The position numbers were made by a program, and so were the translations under genes. The notes beneath the pieces were generated by a model. The model was not told where the DNA came from, did no database searches, and saw only the letters and a program-made list of their open reading frames with translations. A stretch of DNA of 64,000 nt, from assembly GCF_021917145.1 (NCBI RefSeq), contig NC_061061.1:3233390-3297389 (forward strand), written 5' to 3'. Positions 36,801-46,261 of this stretch are shown piece after piece. How positions within the stretch are numbered: position 1 is the stretch's first letter; each line of letters opens with the position of its first letter. This stretch comes from Hypomesus transpacificus. Lineage: Eukaryota; Chordata; Actinopteri; Osmeriformes; Osmeridae.

Positions 36801-39322
36801 GAGTCTGTTGTTTAGAGAGTTGTTACAATGGAAAGTTTTTTTCATCATTTATGTTTTTTTGGAAGGACCTGTCAGACCGTGAACCCTAAATATACATTTC
36901 TAGTTATTTGCATGTTTTCTGTTCCCTTTTATTTCCACTAACAGTAGGACTATGTGGAGTCGGTTTTCGAGGTAAGCTGTGAAAAGATTGTGGTTACTTC
37001 ACCTTTTCACTGGTTCCACTGTCACGACGTGAGGTGGGGTTGGACCCAAATGCAGGGGAGTACCGAGGCATAGCGAGGAACACAGGTTTAATCCTCAAAA
37101 CGGGAAACAGACAGGGTACACGCAGGGACAAAGGGTAATGCTAAGACAAAGACTGGACACAAAGCAGGAACCTAAATACACAGAAACAAACAAGACACAG
37201 GTGAACACAATGAAACTAACGACAACTGAACGAGACAGGTGACAATGACAGGGAAACACTAGGGCAGGGCAAAACCAAAAACAATAGGGGGGCACGGCTG
37301 TGGCCGTGACAGTACCCCCCTCTCAAGGGACGTCACCCGACGACCCACAAGGCAGGGCAGGGGGTCAGGGCAGGTCCGGGGGACGACCTGGAGGCAGGGC
37401 AGAGGGTCGGGGCAGGTCCGGGGGGCGGCCCGGAGGCAGGGCAGAGGGTCGGGGCAGGTCCGGGGGGCGACCCGGAGGCAGGGCAGAGGGTAGAGGCAGG
37501 TCCGGGGGGCGGCCCGGACGCCGGAGCACGGGCACGGGGGCACCTGGGAGCGTGGACGAGGAGGCGCCTGGGAGCGCGGACGAGGAGGTGCCTGGGAGCG
37601 CGGACGAGGAGGCGCCTGGGAGCGCGGACGAGGGGGCGCGGGCACCGGGGCGCATGGGAGCGCGGCCACCGCGGCAGGCAGCAGCCAGAAGTCCTCGGGC
37701 GGAGGAGGAGGCCAGAAGTCCTCGGGCGGAGGAGGCGGCGACCAGGAGTCCTCGGGCGGAGGAGGAGGCGGCCAGGAGTCCTCGGGCGGAGGAGGAGGCG
37801 GCCAGGAGTCCTCGGGCGGAGGAGGAGGCGGCCAGGAGTCCTCGGGCGGAGGAGGAGGCGGCCAGGAGTCCTCGGGCGGAGGAGGAGGCGACCAGGAGTC
37901 CTCGGATGGCCTGGCACAACCTCGGGGCGAGGCAGGGGCTCAGGGCAGGAACGAGGCTGGGGCACAGGGCAGGAACGAGGCTGGGGCACAGGGCAGGAAC
38001 GAGGCTGGGGCACAGGGCAGGAACAAGGCTGGGGCACCGGGCAGGAACGAGGCTGGGGTACAGGGTAGGAACGGGGCAGGGGTACAGGGCAGGAACGGGG
38101 CTGGTTCTGGCGGCAGGCGGCCGACTCCCTGGCAGGAATAGCCTTGGTGGTCTGGGTGCTGGGCGGCGCAACCTTCTTCGTCCGGGCGCAGGGCGGCACA
38201 ACCTCAGGATGAGGCAGGGGCACAGGGCAGGATCGAGGCAGGGGCCCAGGGCAGGACCGAGGCTGGAGTCGGGGTTCCGGCTGGGGCTGGAACCAGGACT
38301 TGGGGTGGGCCTTGAGCTGCAGGCTTCGGGGTCCACCAAAGGCCAGGCGGGTCCCTAGGAAAGGGTTGGGTGAATTCTCTGCTGGTTCCCATCTTGGTCT
38401 TAGCATTCTGTCACGACGTGAGGTGGGGTTGGACCCAAATGCAGGGGAGTACCGAGGCATAGCGAGGAACACAGGTTTAATCCTCAAAACGGGAAACAGA
38501 CAGGGTACACGCAGGGACAAAGGGTAATGCTAAGACAAAGACTGGACACAAAGCAGGAACCTAAATACACAGAAACAAACAAGACACAGGTGAACACAAT
38601 GAAACTAACGACAACTGAACGAGACAGGTGACGACAATGACAGGGAAACACTAGGGCAGGGCAAAACCAAAAACAATAGGGGGGCACGGCTGTGGCCGTG
38701 ACATCCACACTACTGTGTATTCAGTTATTTACATCAAAACCCACATTGTGTGCCTTATAAATGATTCACTTGAGTTTAAACTATCAGTGAAATCACTTTA
38801 CAATAAAATAAAAGCACTTTACTTGCTTTTTTTTCATTTCACAGAAGGCAACAAGGCAATGTGGACCGGAGAAATCAGTAGGTGTCTCTAAGAAAAATCT
38901 TGCCTTGTTATTCTTTTAAAAAATGTATCATTATATGCTAAATGAGAATTGGGTTGACAGGACCAATAACACCCAGGCAATCTCGAAACCCCGCTTCCCA
39001 TCTCCAAAGAGGTAAAATGATGCTAGTCCCGTCACACACTCAGTTATGGAGTACTCTTCAAGGGGTCGTGTCTTGAACGTCACGTATAAATATAACTTTA
39101 TTCTGAATTTAAACAGTGATCCAAAGTCTTCCTGCGCCAAATCCAATGATTATAGCAGTCGGGTAAGTATCACTGGCGTTGTACTTGATCTACTAACAGC
39201 CTCTACACTTTGATAAGATCACAGAAGACATCTTCAGACATACTGAGATTATTTCTTGGTCTTATCTATCACAGGGTTATGATGAGGATGCAAGTCTTCA
39301 GAACATCTATGGGAACGTGTGA
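33839..39322 (+). CDS. Two-Ig Siglec-like receptor, gene C (about 361 aa)
   Basis: Exons: 33839-33887 (signal peptide, MDQKDKVLIYIWLGIG), 34070-34444 (V-set), 34621-34911 (C2), 35032-35131 (membrane helix, IIVPVTVGLGTAVMFGALCV). Then come small tail exons 35307-35338, 35471-35503, 35712-35763, 36945-36971, 38845-38877, 39117-39162 and 39275-39322. This chain sums to 1086 bases, 362 codons. The V domain has SSCVVVPCSF, E-strand GNCSLMM and the Siglec-type Arg in GPFCFRIEI. The C2 has MHTCPSEWPSLTW. The tail ends in NIYGNV, a YxN site. Joining of the tail exons is uncertain: 35032-35131 to 35471-35503 to 35712-35763 to 39275-39322 is also in frame, and gives NMWNRFSRMSR, matching the later exon TMWSRFSR. 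An AATAAA lies at 39649-39654. An LTR element occupies the intron at 37020-38703. Confidence 0.8.
35830..36540 (-). mobile_element. LINE-derived fragment in a gene C intron
   Basis: The minus strand at about 36450-36517 reads ALVVLDLSAVFNLVDHKIL, the RT motif of LINE proteins (LDLSAAFDTVDH). The rest is degenerate repeat sequence typical of fish LINE tails. Confidence 0.6.
37020..38703 (-). mobile_element. Non-autonomous LTR retrotransposon with intact target duplication
   Basis: Two direct repeats, 37020-37311 and 38409-38703, start TGTCACGACGTGAGGTGGGG and end GGCCGTGACA. They are nearly identical (a 3-bp difference, GTGACGACAATG against GTGACAATG, was noticed). Both flanks carry the 5-bp duplication TCCAC. 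On the minus strand a purine-rich tract (GAGAGGGGGG) precedes the 37311 end, suggesting transcription on the minus strand. No gag, protease or RT is recognisable inside. The interior is GC-rich tandem repeats. Confidence 0.88.
37340..38400. repeat. GC-rich tandem repeats inside the LTR element
   Basis: At least four arrays: about 37360-37510 (units of about 57 bp, GGGGCAGGTCCGGGG), 37545-37635 (units of about 30 bp, CGCGGACGAGGAGGCGCCTG), 37680-37905 (units of about 39 bp, AGTCCTCGGGCGGAGGAGG) and 37930-38100 (units of about 27 bp, GGCAGGAACGAGGCTGGGG). Long Pro/Arg- or Gly/Arg-rich open frames run through on both strands. These follow from the composition and are not supported as genes. Confidence 0.85.
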
Positions 39323-39951
39323 CCAACCATGACATCAGATGATAAAGTTTGCTCCTGAAAACAGCTTTTGAATATCAAGCGATCCCTGCTGTCCAACCAG
39401 CTTCCTATTGCTTGTCTCAATATGTTTCAATCACCTGTGTATTTAAGTGCTTTGTTAAAATCAACGTTTTATATCTAATCATTCAATTATGTTTTTATTA
39501 GATTGCATTCCCATAGTGTCACCGGGATAGTCGTGTGGGTAGGAGAAGACACTCAAAACTGCGATAATATTAATGTATTTTGTCTACTAATACTTTTGTT
39601 GTTTTTGAAATATAATGCATTGCTTTGCTTTATTAACCAAATATAGTTAATAAAAAACATCCCAAAAGATGTTCAAGCTTTAAAAGAAACATTCAAACAC
39701 AGTATGTAAGGGTTCATATGTAACAAACATGTCAATAAAACATCATTCATACTTCTACAGCTAGTGTAAGTAAAGTCATTACCAAAACTGAAATAAGAAG
39801 GAAAGAGGAAGAAACTGAAAAAAATGGGGAAGAACGAAAAAGAGAGAGATAGATTTTTACACCCATATATGGAGAAACTGAATCCAAATTACAAGTGTGT
39901 TTATGCGGTCCGGTCTTTTCTACATGAGTTATCAAGCTAAAATTTTTTGGG
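39323..39951. other. 3' flank of gene C
   Basis: Probable 3' untranslated region with an AATAAA at 39649-39654. I see no further gene before the duplicated block at 39952. Confidence 0.5.
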
Positions 39952-40215
39952 GAAGACATGTCAGACTGTGAACCCTAAATATACATCTCTAGTTATTTGC
40001 ATGTTTTCTGTTCCCTTTTATTTCCATTAACAGTAGGACTATGTGGAGTCGGTTTCCAAGGAAAGCTGTGAAAAGATGATGTGGTTATTTGACCTTTTGT
40101 ACTGGTCCCACATTATATTCAGTTATTTACATCAAAACCCACATTGTGTGCCTTATAAATGATTCACTTGAAGTATCAGCAAAATCACTGACAATTAAAC
40201 CACTTTACTTGCTTC
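39952..40215 (+). pseudogene. Duplicated gene C intron and tail exon, dead copy
   Basis: Close copy of 36866-37019 joined directly to 38709-38840. It contains the exon TAGGACTATGTGGAGTCGG, but the splice donor after it is changed from GAGGTAAGC to AAGGAAAGC. The LTR element of 37020-38703 is absent, so this is an empty-site copy. Confidence 0.8.
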
Positions 40216-40364
40216 ATTATTTATTACCTTCATTACCCATACATGTTGAAAGTGAATGCAAATTACAAGTGCGTTTATGCGGTCCAGTCATTTCTTTACA
40301 TGAGCTATCAAGCTCACATGGTTGGCACCTTTTAAAGGCTGAAGATAAAAAATAATCTCTATTG

Positions 40365-41538
40365 CAGGGGTCCCCAAACTTTTGTCTGCTTTCCTTTCTT
40401 TAATGTGGGGCCGGGTCGGAAAAGAAAATTACTTGGGCCGTAGTAACTACCAGTATTATTGTGGATATTTTATTATGATTCTAAATGTATTTATTATGCT
40501 AGATTCGTTTATTACTATGTTATGCACCATACCAGGGCCGGAGTGGGGCCACTTTTCAGCCCGGGAGTGTCAGGCCCAAGACCGGCCCACTTTTTTTTGT
40601 ATACCAAACAGGGCCGGATGCAGCCTTATTTAACTGGGGGTGCAGTGAACTTTTCTGGTGGGTATCATGATTACAGAAGAAAGGGATCGTATAACTTTTT
40701 TATTGATACAATTTTTTAGACTGCTAAAGATCCGAGTATTAATCAGGCACGGAGCCAGACTTTGTAAACATTCTGGGCTTAGCCCAAACCTAGGACGTTT
40801 GGGTTTGATGTGATGCAAGATAGGGACTTCCGCACGCAATGCCAGCGCGCATAGCGCGCGATCGAAAATGTTTGGCCCTTATTTGAGCGCAAAATAGTTT
40901 AATTGAGTTTATGTAAAATAAACAGACGTTTTTCAATTGGTAAAACCTTGTCTAGTGATGCCATCACTCTGGCCCTGCTCCCACCCATCCTCGCTGACGC
41001 TTTTCGTTACGGTAGGGCCCCCCGGCCCAGCTATCGGTAGCCTCCTATCTGAGAAAACTTTTTGGAAAAAACAAGCTATGGACACAACCAACTCTCTTTA
41101 GGAGGGGAGAACTCCCTCGTATGGTACAACCCATGCAGAGGCTGAGGTGTCAGAATGCGGAACGTGTGTAGCCTACCTTTAGAGAATATAATACTAACGT
41201 GACAAATGTCAACAACAAAAAATACTCGACCGGCCCAAAAATGAAGCGGCCCACCAGCCCAAAGTGAAGAAGCCCACCGGGAACTCTCCCGATTACCCAC
41301 CCCGGTCCTGCACCATACATTAGTACATATCAAAGGATATATATATAACCTAAAGAGCATTATTAATATTGTAAATGACTTTTTTCATATTCATTGCTAT
41401 TAAAAACAAAACATCTACTTACTTTTTAATCAGTGTAAAACTTTTTTTGTTCAGAATAAAATAAAAAATAATTGAAGACTGGCATTGTTCAGAGGGCCGG
41501 TCCAAATGCGTTGGCGGGCCGTAGTTTGGGGACCCCTG
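40365..41538. mobile_element. hAT element (outer of a nested pair)
   Basis: Ends CAGGGGTCCCCAAACTTTT and, inverted, GTTTGGGGACCCCTG. Flanking octamers CTCTATTG and CTCTAATG match at 7 of 8 positions. No transposase frame is recognisable. Confidence 0.82.
40533..41310. mobile_element. hAT-type element nested inside the previous one
   Basis: Starts CAGGGCCGGAGTGGGGCC, ends CCCCGGTCCTG, with an exact 8-bp target duplication CACCATAC at 40525-40532 and 41311-41318. It contains a further CAGGGCCGG start near 40610. Confidence 0.8.
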
Positions 41539-41753
41539 CTCTAATGGTAATGATGGCCTTTTCAAATGAAATCTCAGCCTGCTTTCTGTTAAGTGTGATG
41601 CTCTGCTAATGCTGTCAAAGTGGAATATGTTTATTGTACTTTGTGACTTCAGATGGTATTTGGACCCTTTCACTTGTATCCCATCTTATTGTTTTGTAGA
41701 TTTAATTGTAATCAGAATCGGAATGGGATTTATTCGCACAGAATAGTTTGCAC

Positions 41754-42021
41754 CAGGGTCGGACTGTACTGAAAAACAGCCCGGGACTCTGAAACACAGC
41801 GTAAACATGTATTCTATACTTCTACATTGAGCAGCATTTGCTTGCTGTGTGGATTTTGGATCGCTCCAGTTAAACAGTTGAACGGTATTAAGGCCGTCCT
41901 CAAAGTGAGCGTAAACTATTAGGATTTTTTTTTCTTGAATAGTGCCGTGGCCGTAGTGGCCGTTTGTTTGACCGGCCGTTCGGGAAATCTCCCGAGTCTC
42001 CCGACGGCCAGTCCGACCCTG
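41754..42021. mobile_element. hAT-type MITE
   Basis: Inverted ends CAGGGTCGGACTG and CAGTCCGACCCTG with an exact 8-bp duplication GTTTGCAC on both sides. Confidence 0.85.
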
Positions 42022-42061
42022 GTTTGCACAGACAAGGAATTTGCTTTGGCAGGAAGGTGTA

Positions 42062-43043
42062 GGGGAGACCGGGGTTGGTTGGCACACTTTTCACTGACTG
42101 CCATATTTCTCTGGCATCTTTTATGATATAATATTCTAACCAGCAGCAAATGAAACGTTATGGTCTAAGCCATAATTAAATATGTTTACAAGTACACAAA
42201 TATTTGTTTTAAATGTGGTGATTTGAGATTTAAATCATGTTGTGCATTTGTGCCAACCAGCCCCATCACGGGGTTGGTTGGCACACAATATGGGGTTGGT
42301 TGGCACAATGTTAAAATGCTATAGTTACACAAAATGAAGCAAGCAATAGAAACAATTTGAACATTTAATAAAAGAGTGTAACCAATTAATCATTCTATAA
42401 CATGTTTTATGCAATTTATTAGAAGGAATGTATGTATTAAACCTAAACCTATGCCTAATCCTCAGAATCAGGCAAAAAGACTGAAGAACGGAATGTTGAC
42501 AACAACATTCTTATTAGACAACATTTAAAAGGGATAATAACCCCAACAGTAGCCTAACAGTAGCCCTCTTAGTAGCCCCTCTCCCCCATCAAACTTATAA
42601 TACATGTTTTAGCACTTTTTGATTAAATTCCTATATCTTCAAAATCACTGTGCCAACCAACCCCGCTCAAATTTAACCCAATTTTGTGATTAAATTATGT
42701 TGGCTATCTACCATCACTCATCACAAACTTTCAAATTTTAAATGAAAATGTAGCTGATTCCTATGTCTATTAACTACATGTAACATGTTTTAAATATCTT
42801 TAGCTGACACAGTTTTATAATAAATTCAGTCCACAGACCACTTTTTTACTTTTGATACTATAAAAGTGAAATGTTACCCTCACCAAAACAGTTTGTGATT
42901 TTCAGATGTTTTAACATAGTAGATGAGTGCAGGTCGAGAAAACAGACATTTTGATGTTACAATTTTGTTTCTGTGACCTTCAAAACGACCCAAAAATGCT
43001 GTGTGCCAACCAACCCCTGTAGCCAACCAACCCCGGTCTCCCC
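42062..43043. mobile_element. TA-flanked DNA element with GGTTGGTTGGCAC ends
   Basis: Ends GGGGAGACCGGGGTTGGTTG and, inverted, CAACCCCGGTCTCCCC, flanked by TA on both sides. The motif GGGGTTGGTTGGCACA or its complement recurs inside (near 42273, 42292, 42652 and 43005). No transposase frame is recognisable; the interior is AT-rich. Confidence 0.75.
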
Positions 43044-43239
43044 TATACAATAAACGTATAGGAACCTCAGATTTAAATATGTGGTCTATCTATACTTAGG
43101 GTACATAAACTAGCAATACTAAGTGGAATTAGATTTAAAATGAAATATACAATGAAAAAACATGTATGTTGCTGTAATTTACAATGTAAAAATACAAATA
43201 TAAAAAAAATACAAATGTACAAGATTCAATTTTGTAATG

Positions 43240-44570
43240 CAGTGCAAAATGCAATGTATTTTAAGACTGTCATTAAAGTCAGTGTGAACCCTTGGCCTTG
43301 TTGAAGAGGCCAACAGCGGAAGGGAAGAAACTGTTTTTGTGGCGTGAGGTTTTGGTCCTGATGGACCGCAGCCTTCTGCCTGAGGGGAGTGACTGAAACA
43401 GGGAGTGTCCAGGGTGGGAGGAGTTGGCCACTATCTTCCTCGCTTGCCTCAGTGTCTCGAGGTGTGCAGGTCCTCGAGGGAAGGCAGATTGCAGCCAATC
43501 ACCTTCTCCGCCGTGCGGATGATACGCTGCAGCCTGTTGTTGTCCTTGGGAGTGGCAACAGCATTCCAGATGGTGATGGAGGAGGTGAGGATGGACTCAA
43601 TGATGGCTGTGTAGAAGTGCACCATCATTGTCTTTAGCGGGTTGAATTTATTCAGCTGCAGTAGGAAGTACATCTTCTGTTGTGCTTTCTTGGTAAGGAA
43701 GCTGATGTTCAGTTCCCACTTGAGGTCCTGGGAGAGGATAGTGCCCAGGAAGCGGAAGGACTCACAGTGTTGACTGGGAAGTCACACAGGGTGATAGGGG
43801 TGAGTGGGGCTGTATTCTTCCTGAACCCCACAACCATCTCCACTGTCTTGAGAGCATTGAGCTCTAGGTTGTTCTGGCTGCACCAGGTCACCAGGTTGTC
43901 TGCTTTCCACATATAATCAGACTTGTCTCCACCAGAGATGAGCCCAATAAGGGTGGTTTCGTCCGCAAACTTCAGGAGTTTGACGGATGACTGGAGGTGC
44001 AACTGTTGGTGTGCAGGGCTAAGAGCAGAGGAGAAAGGACACAGCCCTGAGGAGATCCGGTGCTGATGGACCGGGAGTCAGAGACTTGTGTTACCAGCTT
44101 AACGCACTGCTTCCTGTCAGACAGGCAGTCTGTGATCCACCTGCAGGTGGAATCAGGCACGTTCAGCTGGGAAAGTTAGGGTGGGGATCATAGTATTGAA
44201 GGCAGAGCTGAACTCCACAAATGGGATCCTGGCGTAGGATGCTGGGGAGTCCAGGTGCTGTAGAGTGAAGTGGAGGGCCATGTCAACTGCATCGTCCACA
44301 GACCTGTTGGCTCTGTAGGCAAACTGCAGGGGGTCCAGTAGAGGGTCTGTGATGGATTTGAGGTGTGCCAGCACCAGGTGCTCAAAAGTTCATTACCACA
44401 GAGGTCAGGGCGACGGGTCTGTAGTCATTAAGTCCGGTTGGCCTTGGCTTTTTGGGCACAGGGATGATGGTGGAGGACTTGAAACAGGCTGGCACATGGC
44501 ATGTCTCAAGGGAGGTGTTAAAGATGTAGGTAAACACCGGAGACAGCTGGTCAGTGCAGTTCTTGAGGGT
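43240..44570 (-). mobile_element. L2-like LINE fragment with RT remnants
   Basis: Minus-strand frames, broken by frameshifts, carry RT motifs in order: PVPKKPRPTGLNDYRPVAL, DPLQFAYRANRSVDDAV, STGSPQGCVLSPLL and LKFADETTLIGLI. In the catalytic motif, FADE stands where FADD is normal. The 3' part reads ESILTSSITIWNAVATP. It is 5' truncated; the 5' junction falls next to GTATGCAAGCCAGCCTGC, a sequence repeated at 45731. Confidence 0.82.
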
Positions 44571-44572
44571 AT

Positions 44573-45870
44573 GCAAGCCAGCCTGCTTTTCAAAGAGAAC
44601 TTCCCTGTGACTCAATACACGTAGTCCTGTAGCAAGGTGTATGAAGAACAGGGGGGGTTTTAGGCACGGCCGGCCGGGCAGCCGCCCACGGCGTCACGAA
44701 GTTAGGGGCGGAATTTTCCACGGAGTGGCGGCTTTTCCCGCAATTTGTGTGTTTGGCGCTCTCTGCTGGGCAAATATTTTTTGCGATTGTGTTTGTGCCA
44801 CACGTTCCGTGTACTCTGTTACCATTTTTTTTTACTAGCCTACTAATACAAATTTCGGCAGAAGATTGAGCGACACGGTTGTCCAGCAACACGGTTGGCC
44901 GGTCCCCCTTTCCCCCAGGACGGGTGGTCTATTCCAAATGAACGTAGGCAACCCTTAGTGCCGCTTACACACAACAGTGACAGTGACAGATCGAAAGCTA
45001 GCTATAGAGACAATATAGAGATGGAAAACCAGGCTAAGAAACGTAAACATAATTACCTTCACTAGACAATGTTTTACCAATTGGACAAACGGCTATGTTT
45101 AAGCTCCAACATTGCGCTATGCGCGCTCGCATTAAGCGTGGAAGTCCCTAGCATCACATTAGGCACAGGATTTGCATTCATTAGCAGGGCACTCGCTGTG
45201 GTGGCGTTTAGGGGACCAGTTCTGGTGGGCCGGTTTGGATCAAAGTCGATCGAGGGCCTATTTTTACTCCCAGTCCGTCCCTGCCTTACACTCTCCCCTC
45301 TCATCCCCTACATACTCATTCCCTCTCATCCCCTACACACTGACCCCCTCTCATCCCCTACACACTAACTCCCTTCTCATCCCCTACCTACACTAAACCC
45401 CTGTCCATCCCCTACACACACGTTGTTCCCTAAATGCATTTCCTTCACTTTCCTTGTCATCTTCATTGGTTTTGGTAGACTGGTCTAAATACTTGTTCTG
45501 TGCTGCACTCTTCTGGTGAAAGAGAAAATGTACCTTTAATAAAGTTTTTTAAGGTAGTAAGGCAAACCCTGCGTCTCAATACCCATACTACATACTATTT
45601 AGAATGCCACCACATACAAAATCTTTTTCTAGCATACCAAATAGTATGTCTCGATACATAACATTTCAAACACTGAATGCCATAAAATACCAGGATGTCC
45701 TGCTGCATCCCTGGGTTCATGCTGGTTTGCAGTATGCAAGCCAGCCTGCTTTTCAAAGAGAACTGCTCTGTGTCTCAATACACATACTCCTGTAGCGAGG
45801 TGTGTGAAGAAGGCTGATTGTGGTTGTTGTGGTTCTACACACACACTACCCCATAATGACGACTTGAAAA
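44573..45870. other. Repeat-rich interval between LINE and Tc1 fragments
   Basis: 44573-44640 and 45731-45812 are near copies of one sequence (ATGCAAGCCAGCCTGCTTTT). Between them lie fragments of a GC-rich MITE and a minisatellite at 45290-45420. No gene seen. Confidence 0.5.
45290..45420. repeat. Minisatellite, about five units of 22-28 bp
   Basis: Units of the type CTCTCATCCCCTACACACT with small variants. Confidence 0.8.
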
Positions 45871-45879
45871 AGGTTTGTT

Positions 45880-46260
45880 TCATATTTTTTATAGATTTGC
45901 AAAAAGTAAGAACAAAAATATAACATGTACATAAGTATTCACAGCCTTTGCTCAATACCTTTGGCAGCAATTACAGCCTCAAGTCTTTTTGAGTATGATG
46001 CTACAAACTTAGCACACCTATTTTTGGCCAATTTCTCCCATTCTTCCATCCAAGACCTCTCAAGCTCCATCAGGTTAGATGGGGAGCATCGGAGCACAGC
46101 CATTTTCAGATCTCTCCAGAGATGTTCAATTGGGTTCCAGTCTAGGCTCTGGCTGGGCAACTCGAGGACATTCACAGAGTTGCCCCAAAGCCACTCCTTA
46201 ATTATCTTGGCTGTGTGCTTAAGGTCGTCCTGAAGGTGAACCTTCGCCCCAGTCTCCCAA
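45880..46260 (-). mobile_element. Tc1-like transposon, 3' fragment
   Basis: Minus-strand frame encodes KHTAKIIKEWLWGNSVNVLE, LPSQSLDWNPIEHLWRDLK and LMELERSWMEEWEKL. This is the C-terminal end of a Tc1 transposase with the DWNPIEHLW motif. The 5' part is missing at 46260. Confidence 0.85.
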
Positions 46261-46261
46261 C

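Noticed and set aside
37259-38520. Pro/Arg- and Gly/Arg-rich proteins of 324-395 codons
   Set aside because: Open on both strands because of GC-rich repeats inside an LTR element; no evidence of a real gene.
43389-44624. Plus-strand open frames across 43.4-44.6 kb
   Set aside because: Antisense shadows of the LINE RT on the minus strand.
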